Source: Pelobacter sp. (GTDB lineage Bacteria > Desulfobacterota > Desulfuromonadia > Geobacterales > Pseudopelobacteraceae). From it: 64,000 nucleotides of DNA. Positions 49,323 through 57,714 of this stretch are shown here, one piece after another. The translations under genes and the position numbers were made by a program. The notes under the pieces are model-generated. The model had not been told where the DNA came from, searched no databases, and was given only the letters and a program-made list of their open reading frames with translations. Each line of letters begins with the position of its first letter. Position 1 is the first letter of the stretch. The DNA lies in NCBI GenBank assembly GCA_030824515.1, contig JAVBXN010000011.1, positions 1 through 64,000 on the forward strand, given 5' to 3'.

Positions 49323-49678
49323 TCCCCCCGATCCGCAACATCTACGGCGAGGTTCCCCCCACCCTGCCGGCTGAGTTGATCCAGACCCTGGCGGAAGTTG
49401 AGAATGTCCGCATCGAGCGGATCATATCCGCCGGCCAGGCAACCGCCGCTGGCGCCTGGTACGACCAGTTCTGGGACGAGTGGGTGATCCTGATGTCGGG
49501 CAGCGCCGGACTGCTGTTCGAAGGCGAGCAACAGGTCAGGCAGTTAGCGCCGGGCGATCACCTGCTGATACCGGCCGGTTGCCGGCACCGGGTGGAATGG
49601 ACCGATGCGCGGCAGAAGACGGTCTGGCTGGCGGTGCATGTTCATAATCCAGTCCACGGGGAGATTGCAGCCGGATGA
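49319..49678 (+). CDS. small cupin-domain protein
   Basis: A 119-residue cytoplasmic single-domain cupin starting at TTG inside the TTGA overlap with the previous gene. Cupin landmarks are DEWVILMSGSAGLLFEGE (first motif region) and LAPGDHLLIPAGCRHRVEW (second motif with histidines for metal). Similar small proteins are annotated as phosphoribosylaminoimidazole-like or phosphomannose-isomerase-like cupins without known function. The stop overlaps the rhodanese ATG (ATGA). Confidence 0.8.
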   Translation: MIPPIRNIYGEVPPTLPAELIQTLAEVENVRIERIISAGQATAAGAWYDQFWDEWVILMSGSAGLLFEGEQQVRQLAPGDHLLIPAGCRHRVEWTDARQKTVWLAVHVHNPVHGEIAAG

Positions 49679-50088
49679 GAAGAATAATTGCAGGCATGCT
49701 GATGCTGCTGGCCGTCATAACCCTGACAGCGGCGCCTTCGGACGCCGCCGAGCCTTTTACGGTAGTGAGCGCCGTCGAATTGAAAGCCATGATCGACGGC
49801 AAAGACCCGGCTTTGGTGGTGATCGACTCCCGCAGCCGGGAAGAATTCGATGCAGCGCATATCAGTGGTGCTGTGAGCCTGCCATACCAGGAGTTGGCTG
49901 CCGACAGGAGCCTGCTCGACTTCCCCGCAAACGCGAAACTGGTCTTCTACTGCAGCGGCTCCACCTGAGGACAGAGCTATCGGGCAGCGCGTGTCGCCGC
50001 CGAAACGGGTTTCACCAACCTGTACGTGCTTAAAAACGGCCTGCCGGCCTGGAAAGAAGCCGGGCTGCCGCTGGACGGGGTAAAATGA
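49675..50088 (+). CDS. rhodanese-domain selenoprotein candidate, in-frame UGA as Sec98
   Basis: Exported single-domain rhodanese: signal about 1-24, then a rhodanese fold (about 28-137). A TGA at 49966-49968 interrupts the active-site loop after VFYCSGST; beyond it the same frame continues with GQSYRAARVAAETG, NLYVLKNGLPAWKEAGLPL and a stop, which is exactly the expected C-terminal half of a rhodanese. Related proteins have YCxxxxCxxSxxAA, so the UGA replaces the second cysteine (Cys93...Sec98). Both ends are coupled to neighbours by ATGA overlaps, the downstream one only if the UGA is read through. A SECIS-like hairpin follows. The alternative is a nonsense mutation giving a 97-residue fragment. 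Rhodanese-like selenoproteins are known from other bacteria. Confidence 0.75.
49983..50001 (+). promoter_or_regulatory. SECIS-like stem-loop downstream of the rhodanese UGA
   Basis: Arms GGCAGCG (49983-49989) and CGCCGCC (49995-50001) pair at six of seven positions around the five-base loop CGTGT. The loop G at 49991 is 23 nt from the last base of the UGA, within the spacing of bacterial SECIS elements, which place a G at the start of a short apical loop. Hand-folded only. Confidence 0.5.
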
Positions 50089-50708
50089 TGAGAAGTACCA
50101 TTGCCAATCGCCGCCATTGGGTTTTCGACCTGGACGGCACCCTGACCATAGCGGTGCACGACTTCGCCGCCATCCGCAGGGAACTGCGCATCCCGGACGG
50201 CTCCGACATCCTGGGGCACCTGGAGTCGCTGCCCCGGACGGAGGCCCTGATGCTGCAACAGCGTCTGCAGGAGATCGAGCTGGAACTTTCCCGGCTGACC
50301 GGGGCGGCCATCGGCGCGGAGGCACTGGTCGAGCAGTTGCACGCCAGCGGCGCATTCCTGGGGGTGTTGACCCGCAACACCAGGGAAAATGCGCTGAGAA
50401 CCCTGGATCTGATCGGCCTGGGTGACTATTTCGATGCGGATTACGTGTTGGGAAGGGATGAGGCGCTGCCGAAACCGGACCCGGACGGCATCCACCGCCT
50501 GGCGGGGCTATGGGAGGCCAACCCGGCCGAAATGGTGATGGTGGGTGATTATCTGTACGACCTGCAGGCCGGACGTTCCGCCGGTGCACTGACCGTCCAC
50601 ATTGATAGCGCGGGACTGTTCCGCTGGCCGGAACTGGCGGACATCATGATCGAATCGCTGGAGGAGATCACGACCGGACTTGCAGCGGATGAAGGTAAAA
50701 CAACTTGA
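50085..50708 (+). CDS. HAD-family hydrolase, phosphoglycolate-phosphatase-like
   Basis: A 207-residue haloacid-dehalogenase-superfamily phosphatase. Motif I is FDLDGTLT near residue 17, motif II is LGVLTRNT near 100, motif III Lys lies in DEALPKPDPDGI and motif IV is MVGDYLYDL. A small helical cap sits between motifs I and II, as in Gph/PGP-like enzymes. The start overlaps the rhodanese stop (ATGA). The substrate cannot be predicted. Its stop is two bases from the stop of the convergent GGDEF gene. Confidence 0.88.
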   Translation: MMRSTIANRRHWVFDLDGTLTIAVHDFAAIRRELRIPDGSDILGHLESLPRTEALMLQQRLQEIELELSRLTGAAIGAEALVEQLHASGAFLGVLTRNTRENALRTLDLIGLGDYFDADYVLGRDEALPKPDPDGIHRLAGLWEANPAEMVMVGDYLYDLQAGRSAGALTVHIDSAGLFRWPELADIMIESLEEITTGLAADEGKTT

Positions 50709-50710
50709 AA

Positions 50711-51424
50711 CTATGAGTCAACGCTGTAACGGTTCTTGCCGGCCAGTTTGGCTTTCTGCAGCGCCAGGTCGGCGCGGGTGATGCACTCGTAGATCGTCTG
50801 CCCGTGTTTGTATTCGCTCAGGCCGATGCTGATCGTGACGCGGATGCCGGGGCGCTGGGCCTTGAACTCGGTCATCAGGATCGATTCATGTACCTTGCGG
50901 GCAACGGTCTCCGCTCCCGCGATATCCGTTTCAGTCAACAGGAACAGGAACTCCTCGCCGCCCCAGCGGGCGCAGACATCCTCGCTGCGGACACAGCTCA
51001 TCAATACCCGCGCCACCTCCACCAGCACATCATCGCCGGCATTGATTCCATGCATGTCGTTGACCCGCTTGAAATGGTCCAGATCGGCCATCATCACCGA
51101 AAAGGTCCGGCCGTGCCGTTCGGCTCGGCTGAACTCGCGCTCGATCTTCTCCATGATATCGCGCCGGTTGGCCAGTCCGGTCATCGGGTCGACCCGGCTG
51201 GCGAGGTCGAGTGAACGGCTCATCTCCGCCAGCTGGGTATTGAGATCGTCCTTCTTCTTTTCCAGTGCGACGTAGCGCCGCTTGAGTCCGCAATAATCAT
51301 CATGCAGCAGGCGATATTCGGTTATCAACGGATTGCCGTCATAACGGGCATCTGTCGCAATATGCTCAAAATGGGCGCTGTGATCATTGCGGGTGATCTG
51401 TGCACTTCTGCTCTGGGTGGTCAT
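50711..51424 (-). CDS. GGDEF-domain diguanylate cyclase
   Basis: A 237-residue soluble protein with an N-terminal coiled-coil region (about 20-75) and a GGDEF domain (about 80-235) with an active-site GGEEF motif (CARWGGEEFLFLL), so it should make cyclic di-GMP. An RxxD inhibitory site is not evident directly before it. The ATG at 51424 has AAAGGAA upstream and is preferred to the frame's earlier start at 51469. There is no recognised sensor domain. It is a single-gene unit, convergent with the HAD gene. Confidence 0.9.
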   Translation of the reverse strand: MTTQSRSAQITRNDHSAHFEHIATDARYDGNPLITEYRLLHDDYCGLKRRYVALEKKKDDLNTQLAEMSRSLDLASRVDPMTGLANRRDIMEKIEREFSRAERHGRTFSVMMADLDHFKRVNDMHGINAGDDVLVEVARVLMSCVRSEDVCARWGGEEFLFLLTETDIAGAETVARKVHESILMTEFKAQRPGIRVTISIGLSEYKHGQTIYECITRADLALQKAKLAGKNRYSVDS

Positions 51425-51487
51425 GGCGGGTTCCTTTGAAGTGTCATTTCGTACGGTAATACGAGGCATCTACGAAAGCAGATTAAC

Positions 51488-51515
51488 TGTATACCATGAA
51501 TTTATATTTTGTCAC
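51488..51515 (-). promoter_or_regulatory. candidate sigma-70 promoter of the GGDEF gene
   Basis: On the minus strand GTGACA (51515-51510) and TATACA (51493-51488) are spaced by 16 bp in AT-rich sequence, 63 bp upstream of the ATG. Confidence 0.4.
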
Positions 51516-51563
51516 GAACGACTTTTTAAATTAACCGGGATTTACTCTCCGATCACAAACGAA

Positions 51564-51611
51564 GAAGCCGCATGGCAGCCACCTGATACAGGCGTGCTTC
51601 CATGCGGCTTC
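51564..51611 (-). terminator. hairpin terminator after gap
   Basis: Perfect 12-bp arms GAAGCCGCATGG (51564-51575) and CCATGCGGCTTC (51600-51611) with a 24-nt loop, just downstream of the gap stop. The T-run ATTCATTTTTTC lies on the plus-strand side (51612-51623), so the minus-strand U-tract is weak. Confidence 0.65.
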
Positions 51612-51635
51612 ATTCATTTTTTCAGTCGGCTCTGG

Positions 51636-53081
51636 TCAGTTTGGCAGATTAGGCAGATTGATTCCGGCCATCTTCTGGACCATGCGCACGACCTGGCAGC
51701 TGTAGCCGAACTCGTTGTCGTACCAGACGTACAGCACGCAACGGTTGTCCTGGGCGATGGTCGCCAGCGAATCGACCACGCCGGCATGCCGTGATCCGAC
51801 AAAATCGCTTGAGACAACTTCGGGCGAGTTGGTGAAGTCGATCTGGTTCTGCAGCGGCGAATCGAGCGAGATGTTGCGGAGATAGCTGTTGATGGCCTGA
51901 ACATCGACCTTCTGCCCCAGCTCGATATTGAGGATTGCCAGCGACACGTTGGGTGTCGGCACGCGGATCGCATTTCCGGTCAGCTTGCCGGCCAGTTCCG
52001 GAATAACCTTGGCAACCGCCTTGGCGGCGCCGGTTTCGGTGATGACCATGTTCAGGGGGGCGCTGCGGCCGCGCCGGGAAGCCTTGTGATAGTTGTCGAT
52101 CAGGTTCTGGTCGTTGGTGTAGGAATGGCAGGTTTCCATGTGGGCATGCAGGATGCCGAAACGGTCGCTGATCGCCTTCATCACCGGCACGATCGCGTTG
52201 GTGGTGCAGCTGGCGGCCGAGAAGATGCTTTCCTGGGGCGTGATCAGCTCGTTGTTGACTCCGGCCACCACGTTGGGAATATCCCCCTTGCCGGGCGCGG
52301 TCAGGATCACCTTGGCAATTCCGGCCGACTTTAAGTGTTTGCCGAGCCCTTCACGGTCGCGCCACTTGCCGGTGTTGTCGATCAGGATCGCGTTGTTGAT
52401 GCCGTATTGGGTGTAATCCACCTGGTCGGGGGCATCGGCATAGATGATGCGGATCATGTTGCCGTTGGCGATGATGGCGTTGGCTTCCTCGTCAACGGTG
52501 ATGATGCCGTTGAACTGGCCATGGATCGAATCGCGGCGCAGCAGGCTGGCGCGCTTCAGAAGGTCGTCGGCGCCTCCCTTGCGCACAACCGCGGCCCTGA
52601 TCCTCAGCTTTTCGCCGCTGCCGGATTTCTCTATCAGGATGCGGGCCAGCAGGCGGCCGATGCGGCCGAAACCGTAGAGCACTATATCCTGGGGCTCGTC
52701 ACGCAGGGCGACCCGGCCGATATTGATCGAGGCCAGTTCACTGCCGATGAACTCTTCCACCGGAACCGAACCGCCCAGACTCTTGAACTTGACCGTCAGT
52801 TTGCCGATATCGACCCTGGCCGGCGCCAAATCGAGCCGGTCCATCGCTTCCAGCAACGGGAAGGTCTCCAGCACGGAAAGTTCCGTATCCAGGATCAGGC
52901 GCGCAAAGCGGTGGGCCTTGAGAACATCGATAACCGAGCAGTGCACCAGGGTTCGTCCATATACGGTCGGAACAATATTGTGATCTCGGTACAGCCTGCC
53001 GATGATCGGCAGCATCCGTTCGGCGCAGGCCTCGTGGTTTTTCCATTCCTCCAGGTAACTGTCCTGTTTTTCCACATCCAT
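51636..53081 (-). CDS. glyceraldehyde-3-phosphate dehydrogenase, long form
   Basis: A 481-residue NAD(P)-dependent dehydrogenase. The catalytic core starts near residue 130 (IVLYGFGRIGRLLARIL, Rossmann motif) and includes the active-site cysteine in SAASCTTNAIVPVMKAI. The extra N-terminal 125 residues are found in the long GapDH group of some proteobacteria, which are about 480 residues instead of about 335. A GGAGG site precedes the ATG. Cofactor preference and direction (glycolytic or gluconeogenic) are not decidable. Single-gene unit bounded by a hairpin and a repeat element. Confidence 0.92.
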   Translation of the reverse strand: MDVEKQDSYLEEWKNHEACAERMLPIIGRLYRDHNIVPTVYGRTLVHCSVIDVLKAHRFARLILDTELSVLETFPLLEAMDRLDLAPARVDIGKLTVKFKSLGGSVPVEEFIGSELASINIGRVALRDEPQDIVLYGFGRIGRLLARILIEKSGSGEKLRIRAAVVRKGGADDLLKRASLLRRDSIHGQFNGIITVDEEANAIIANGNMIRIIYADAPDQVDYTQYGINNAILIDNTGKWRDREGLGKHLKSAGIAKVILTAPGKGDIPNVVAGVNNELITPQESIFSAASCTTNAIVPVMKAISDRFGILHAHMETCHSYTNDQNLIDNYHKASRRGRSAPLNMVITETGAAKAVAKVIPELAGKLTGNAIRVPTPNVSLAILNIELGQKVDVQAINSYLRNISLDSPLQNQIDFTNSPEVVSSDFVGSRHAGVVDSLATIAQDNRCVLYVWYDNEFGYSCQVVRMVQKMAGINLPNLPN

Positions 53082-53153
53082 CTTTACTTGCCTCCGGTTT
53101 GTTGTGTTGTTGCCGGGAGCGGTTCCCGGACATTCGGATTTAAAACCTGATAT

Positions 53154-53325
53154 GGCAGTTAACCGCCGAGAAAAACGGATACACGCCGATAAAACCTGGA
53201 CTTACATTAAAAAAGTTAATCACCTTTGGGTTGAATCTGTATTTTGTTCAAGCTTTTGATTTCTCGCTTAGAAGCGCCTACTTCTGGCGGCGTGTATCGG
53301 CGTTCATCGGCGGTTAACTGCTTTT
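53154..53325. repeat. long imperfect inverted-repeat element, copy 2
   Basis: Left arm GCAGTTAACCGCCGAGAA... (53154-53190) and right arm ...CATCGGCGGTTAACTGC (53286-53321) are inverted copies over about 35 bp with few mismatches. The core holds TAGAAGCGCCTACTTCTGG (53268-53286), nearly identical to the core of the element at 20447-20632. The gap between gap and the hyfI-like gene (53082-53336) contains this and no gene. Confidence 0.75.
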
Positions 53326-53336
53326 TCTGGATTGAT

Positions 53337-54095
53337 TTATCGCACCCGGCCGATCAGCCTCAGCAAGCCATCCAGTATCGTCAGCGGACTGGGGGGACAG
53401 CCGGGAATATAGAGATCGACCGGCACCAGACCGTCGGCGCCGTTATGCACCTCGGAGTGATCCTTGAAAGGACCGCCGTTGATGGCGCAGGCGCCGGCCA
53501 CGATCACCAGCCTGGGTTCCGGGATCGCCGCGTAGGTGTCGAGCAGCGCCAGGCGCATGTTCTCGCTGACCGGCCCGGTCACGAACAGCCCGTCGGCATG
53601 CCGGGGGCTGGCGACGAACTGTATCCCGAAGCGCCCCAGGTCCCAGCCGATCGTGGAGAGCACATTGGTATCGGCTTCACAGGCATTGCAGCCGCCGGCG
53701 CTCACCTCGCGCAGCTTGAGCGAGCGACCGAAGAGCCGCAGCAGCTCCCCCTCCAGGGCCTTGGCCGGCTGATAGGAATCAGCGGCAGTGACCTTCAACC
53801 CCTGGCGACTGCGGCTGGCCAGGCAGGCCCCGGTCGAAAAGCTGATCGCTCCGCTGGGACAGGCCTGGCTGCAATCGTCGCAGAAGAGACACTTGCCCAT
53901 GTCCAGCGAAAGCGGGCCGTTGACGGAAATTGCGCCATAGGGGCAGGCGGCGGCACAGGCTTGGCAGCCCTCCGGGCAGCGGCCCGGCTCCAGCAGCGGC
54001 AGCCCGCGGAAACGGGGGGGAAGCGCGATCGGGGCCTCGGGATAGGCCATCGTGCGGTGCCCCTGTCGATAACGCTCAAGTATTGCTTTTAACAT
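53337..54095 (-). CDS. Ehr/hydrogenase-4-type small subunit with N-terminal ferredoxin domain
   Basis: A 252-residue membrane-peripheral electron-transfer subunit similar to HyfI/HycG/NuoB, fused to a HyfH-like ferredoxin region. Two [4Fe-4S] motifs lie near 40-85 (CPEGCQACAAACPYG and CLFCDDCSQACPSG). The C-terminal NuoB-like domain keeps N2-type ligands in GGCNACEAD, AGACAINGG and PGCPPSP. ATG 54095 is chosen; the frame upstream runs into the large-subunit gene. Last gene of the operon. The clusters would connect a soluble donor to the membrane arm. Confidence 0.88.
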   Translation of the reverse strand: MLKAILERYRQGHRTMAYPEAPIALPPRFRGLPLLEPGRCPEGCQACAAACPYGAISVNGPLSLDMGKCLFCDDCSQACPSGAISFSTGACLASRSRQGLKVTAADSYQPAKALEGELLRLFGRSLKLREVSAGGCNACEADTNVLSTIGWDLGRFGIQFVASPRHADGLFVTGPVSENMRLALLDTYAAIPEPRLVIVAGACAINGGPFKDHSEVHNGADGLVPVDLYIPGCPPSPLTILDGLLRLIGRVR

Positions 54096-54114
54096 ACAAA
54101 CTCCGGATCGGGCT

Positions 54115-55635
54115 TCACAGGTCAAAACCGCAGTAGGACAGGTTGAAGCTCTTGTTGCAGAGCGGAAAATCGGAAATCTGCTGGTTACGCAGCGACAGCG
54201 CCAATCCGGACCAGTTATGGAAGGAGGGATCGGTAATCTTGTAGCGCTCGAAGCGCCCCAGTTCGTCCGTCAGGGCCAGGTGGCAGATTTCGCCGCGCCA
54301 CCCTTCGGTCAGCGCCACCGCGCAACGGTTGGCGGCAACCCCCTTGGGCCGGTTGCAATACCCTCCGCCCCGGGGCAGATGGCCCAACTGTTCGACGATG
54401 AAATCCAGCGAGCGCTCCATCTCCAGCCAGCGCACCAGCGCCCGGGCGTAGACGTCGCAGGAGGTGGCGGTTATCACCGGAATCTGGCTCATGCGGAAGA
54501 TGCCGAAGGGATGATCACGACGCACGTCCCGGTTCATGCCGCAGGCGCGGGCAGCCGGGCCGACCAGGCCGATTTCCCGGGCATCCGACTCCTTGACCGG
54601 ACCGGTGCTCTCCAGACGGGCCATCACCGACTGGGTGTTCCAGAGCAGCGAAACCGCGCCGGTCAGATCCACCCGCACGCTCTCCAGCCGTTTCAGGATC
54701 TCTCCGGCTATATCGGTCTCGCAATCATAGCCGAGCCCGCCCGGCCGGAGCAGCCCACGACCGAAACGGCTGCCGCACAGAAGCGCGGTCATGTTCAGAA
54801 AATCGCCCCTGATGCGGCCGCAGAAGGAAGCGGTCGGAAGGTAGCCCACGTCTCCGGCGATCGCCCCCAGGTCGCCGGTGTGGTTGGCCAGCCGCTCCAG
54901 CTCCAGCGCGATGCCCCGCACAGTCTCGGCCCTGGGGGGTGAGTAAACGCCTCCCAGCGACTCCATGTTCATGCAATAGGCCTGTCCATGGCCGATCGTG
55001 GTATCACCGGCGATGGTCTCCATCAGGTGCATGGTACGATGGGTCGGAGCGCCGATCAGGGCCCGCTCTATGCCGCGATGCTGGAAACCGAGCGAGATCT
55101 CCAGGTGGAAGACCTCTTCGCCATGGCACTGGAAGCGGAAATGCCCCGGTTCGATGATGCCGGCATGTACCGGGCCGACCGCAACTTCGTGGACCTCATC
55201 CCCCTCGACACGGTAATAATCCATTACGCTCGGCAGAAGACCGCCGCCGTCACTGTCGTGCCAGAAGCCCTGCCCCTGGCACAACGGCTGCTGGAAACGC
55301 ACCGGCTTGAGCCAGGGGTGTCCCTCCGGCCGCACCAGGCACTGCTCGGCGATTTCGCGCTCGAAGAGGTGCAGCTGCGGGCAGCTGGCGGCCAACGAAG
55401 GAAAAGAGCGGCCGACATTGGTAGAAATAATGCCGAGCGAGCCACGCTCCTTGGAGGCCATCAGGCAGTACAGCACGGCCCCCCCGGCGGCTGGCACGCC
55501 GAAATAGGAGCAGACGCGCCACCCCCCGGCAATGGCATCGGGAATGGTTTGGAAGAAACTGTCGTTGTCCAGCAGCGGCAGTTCGGCCCGGTCAAACGAG
55601 CTGCCGTTGTGGAGGGTCTTCATGCCGTGGCTCAT
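54115..55635 (-). CDS. Ehr-type large subunit, HyfG/HycE-like but lacking [NiFe] cysteines
   Basis: A 506-residue subunit combining NuoC-like (about 30-160) and NuoD-like (about 165-500) parts, as HycE/HyfG do. At the position of the first nickel motif (VCGICGFAHS in HycE) it reads TIAGDTTIGHG (207-217), and at the C-terminal DPCxxC it reads DPSFHNW (469-475). All four nickel-ligand cysteines are therefore missing. This matches the Ehr group (energy-converting hydrogenase-related complexes) noted in Geobacter. It cannot be a hydrogenase of the usual kind; a quinone-like or other redox partner may bind instead. It overlaps the HyfF-like gene by ATGA. The tail past residue 475 (to GFDL) would normally be removed after nickel insertion; no such need exists here. 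Confidence 0.88.
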   Translation of the reverse strand: MSHGMKTLHNGSSFDRAELPLLDNDSFFQTIPDAIAGGWRVCSYFGVPAAGGAVLYCLMASKERGSLGIISTNVGRSFPSLAASCPQLHLFEREIAEQCLVRPEGHPWLKPVRFQQPLCQGQGFWHDSDGGGLLPSVMDYYRVEGDEVHEVAVGPVHAGIIEPGHFRFQCHGEEVFHLEISLGFQHRGIERALIGAPTHRTMHLMETIAGDTTIGHGQAYCMNMESLGGVYSPPRAETVRGIALELERLANHTGDLGAIAGDVGYLPTASFCGRIRGDFLNMTALLCGSRFGRGLLRPGGLGYDCETDIAGEILKRLESVRVDLTGAVSLLWNTQSVMARLESTGPVKESDAREIGLVGPAARACGMNRDVRRDHPFGIFRMSQIPVITATSCDVYARALVRWLEMERSLDFIVEQLGHLPRGGGYCNRPKGVAANRCAVALTEGWRGEICHLALTDELGRFERYKITDPSFHNWSGLALSLRNQQISDFPLCNKSFNLSYCGFDL

Positions 55636-57065
55636 CGCGGCACCTCCAGCAGCGCCGCGGCCTCATTCAGCAGGGACATCAGCGGCTCCGGTATCCATAC
55701 ACCCAATAGAAAAACCAGCAACAGCAGTCCCAGCGGCGGCCCCACGGTCCAGACCGTGTCACGGTAGGAGGTGGATTCACTCTCCTGCGGCACCTCGCCC
55801 ATCACCATCGGCAGCACGGTCAACGCCATGCCGATGAAGATAATCGCCAGCGAGACGATGAAGATCAGGGCAACCACGACGCGCCCCTGGATGAAGGCGC
55901 TGCTGATAATCGTGAATTCACTGATGAACGGCGCAAATGGTGGCGAACCGGTGATCGCAATGAAACCGGCCAGAAACAGCGCACCCGACCAGGGCAGACG
56001 CCGCAGCACGCCCTTGACCTGCGAGGTGTTCTTGCTGTTGTAGGAGCGATGGATGTTGCCGGACGCCAGAAACATGACCCCTTTGGAGAGGCTGTTGGCA
56101 AGAATATGGAAGAGCGCGCCGAAGATCGCCTTGCCACCCAGTCCCAGCGCCACCGCCATGATACCGACATGCTCGACGCTGGAATAGGCCAGCATCCGCT
56201 TGAAATCCGCCTGGCGCGCCATGAAGATCGCGGCGAAAACCATCGATATCAAGCCCATCGAAACCAGCGCGTTCTGGAAGAAAGTGATCTCCTTGGTGGC
56301 CAGGCAGAGCTGGTAGACCCTCAAAAGCGCCAGAAAGGCCAGGTTGACCAGGCCGCCTGCCAGCATCGCGCCCACCAGTCCGGGTGCCTCGCCGTAGGCA
56401 TCCGGCTTCCAGCTGTGCAGCGGCGCCAGGCCCATCTTGGAACCGAAACCGACCAGCAGGAAGACGAAGGCGGCATGCACCCAGCCGGAAGAGAGCTTGC
56501 CCGCGTCCCGCACCAGGTCATCCAGCAACAGCGAAGGCTCCACCTTGGCGACAATGGTGGCATATGCCAGGAAGTAGAGGCCGATCAGCGCCAGGGCAAC
56601 CCCGACCGAACAGATCAGCAGGTATTTCCAGGTGGCCTCGATCGAACGGGCGTTACGATTGAAATAGATCAGCGGAGCCATGGAGATGGTGGTGGTTTCC
56701 AGCGCCACCCACATCAGCCCCAGGTGATGGGTGATGGTGACCATTGACGCGGCCGACAGGCAGACCAGCATACCCACGCAGAGTATGCGGTTGGAGCGTT
56801 CCCGGCGGTAATAGAGGTAACCGATGGAATAGACCGCGCAGAACAGGAACAGGACGCTGGTGCCGAGCAGAACGATCTTGCCCAGCGCGTCCAGCACGAA
56901 CCACCCTCCCGCGGAGGGGGGCGGAGTGTTGCTCAGGAGCTGGACCGTCAGGCCCAGATGCCCCAGGGCGAACAGCGAAAAAACCTTGGGCCGGAGACGA
57001 TCATAGGGGATCAGCCAGGTAACTGCGGCACCGATAAGCGGCAGTATGATCAGCGCGGCAAACAT
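55632..57065 (-). CDS. HyfF-like proton/ion-translocating antiporter subunit
   Basis: A 477-residue inner-membrane protein with about 14 helices of the Proton_antipo_M family (NuoN/MrpD/HyfF). Conserved features are the helix-5 glutamate in WVALETTTISM and the helix-7 lysine region GSKMGLAPLHSW, both needed for ion translocation in relatives. It starts 3 bp after the HyfE-like gene and overlaps the large-subunit gene by ATGA. With two HyfB-like subunits it would give the complex three antiporter-type pumps. Confidence 0.9.
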   Translation of the reverse strand: MFAALIILPLIGAAVTWLIPYDRLRPKVFSLFALGHLGLTVQLLSNTPPPSAGGWFVLDALGKIVLLGTSVLFLFCAVYSIGYLYYRRERSNRILCVGMLVCLSAASMVTITHHLGLMWVALETTTISMAPLIYFNRNARSIEATWKYLLICSVGVALALIGLYFLAYATIVAKVEPSLLLDDLVRDAGKLSSGWVHAAFVFLLVGFGSKMGLAPLHSWKPDAYGEAPGLVGAMLAGGLVNLAFLALLRVYQLCLATKEITFFQNALVSMGLISMVFAAIFMARQADFKRMLAYSSVEHVGIMAVALGLGGKAIFGALFHILANSLSKGVMFLASGNIHRSYNSKNTSQVKGVLRRLPWSGALFLAGFIAITGSPPFAPFISEFTIISSAFIQGRVVVALIFIVSLAIIFIGMALTVLPMVMGEVPQESESTSYRDTVWTVGPPLGLLLLVFLLGVWIPEPLMSLLNEAAALLEVPR

Positions 57066-57068
57066 GTA

Positions 57069-57710
57069 TTACTCCTCTTTCAGGGAGGTGAGGCGCGAGG
57101 TGTCCAGCGAGGAGAACTCACGGCTGATATGATTGATGACTATCCCCATCACGAATGTGCCCACCAGCAGGTCAAGCAGGGCACCGGCCTCGACCATGAT
57201 CGGCATCGCCTCGGCCAGAAGCAGGCCGAAAATAAAAATTCCGTTCTCCAGCACCAGATAACCGATCACCTGGGATATGGCCTTGCGGCGGGTGGTCAGG
57301 ATCAGGAAACCGCTCATCAGCGTGGCGATCGAGGCCGGCACGAACATGTAGTTCTGGTGCTCCGGAGCCAACGGCAGCTTGCCGGCAAAACCGAAGGAGA
57401 GCGCGGTAAAAAGCGCCCCCAGAAGCAGCGTCGGAACATAACCCAGAAACGGCTCCACCTCGCGCTTTATCTCGGCCGAACGGACGGCTCGGTTCAGCAG
57501 CAGAGGGATGATAAAGCCCTTGGCGGCAATGATCACCGCGGTGATCCCGACCAGGTGCCATGAGAAGGGATGGATCAGGCCGGGGAGTATCCCCAGGATC
57601 ACACCCTGGGCAGCCACGGCCCGGATCGAGAATATCAGTCGGCTGGTGCCCAGCGAGATGAAGTTTATCAGCAGAACCAGCACCAGGAATTGATCGGCTA
57701 ACGAGATCAT
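57069..57710 (-). CDS. HyfE-like membrane subunit
   Basis: A 213-residue protein with about six or seven transmembrane helices, resembling HyfE, whose C-terminal part is NuoK-like (LLVGTFVMGIVINHIS near the end; VLENGIFIFGLLLAEAMP holds the expected membrane glutamates). It sits between the HyfC-like gene (4 bp away) and the HyfF-like gene (3 bp away) in normal hyf order. It is part of the membrane arm of the Ehr-type complex. Confidence 0.88.
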   Translation of the reverse strand: MISLADQFLVLVLLINFISLGTSRLIFSIRAVAAQGVILGILPGLIHPFSWHLVGITAVIIAAKGFIIPLLLNRAVRSAEIKREVEPFLGYVPTLLLGALFTALSFGFAGKLPLAPEHQNYMFVPASIATLMSGFLILTTRRKAISQVIGYLVLENGIFIFGLLLAEAMPIMVEAGALLDLLVGTFVMGIVINHISREFSSLDTSRLTSLKEE

Positions 57711-57714
57711 GGCA

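Noticed and set aside
49675-49968. Treating the rhodanese as a 97-residue protein or simple pseudogene ending at the UGA
   Set aside because: The frame downstream is undecayed, encodes the expected C-terminal half and ends in an ATGA overlap with the next gene; selenocysteine explains this better, though a recent nonsense mutation is not excluded.
54115-55635. Annotation of the large subunit as a [NiFe] hydrogenase
   Set aside because: Both nickel-binding CxxC motifs are absent, so the catalytic label would be wrong despite overall similarity to HycE/HyfG.
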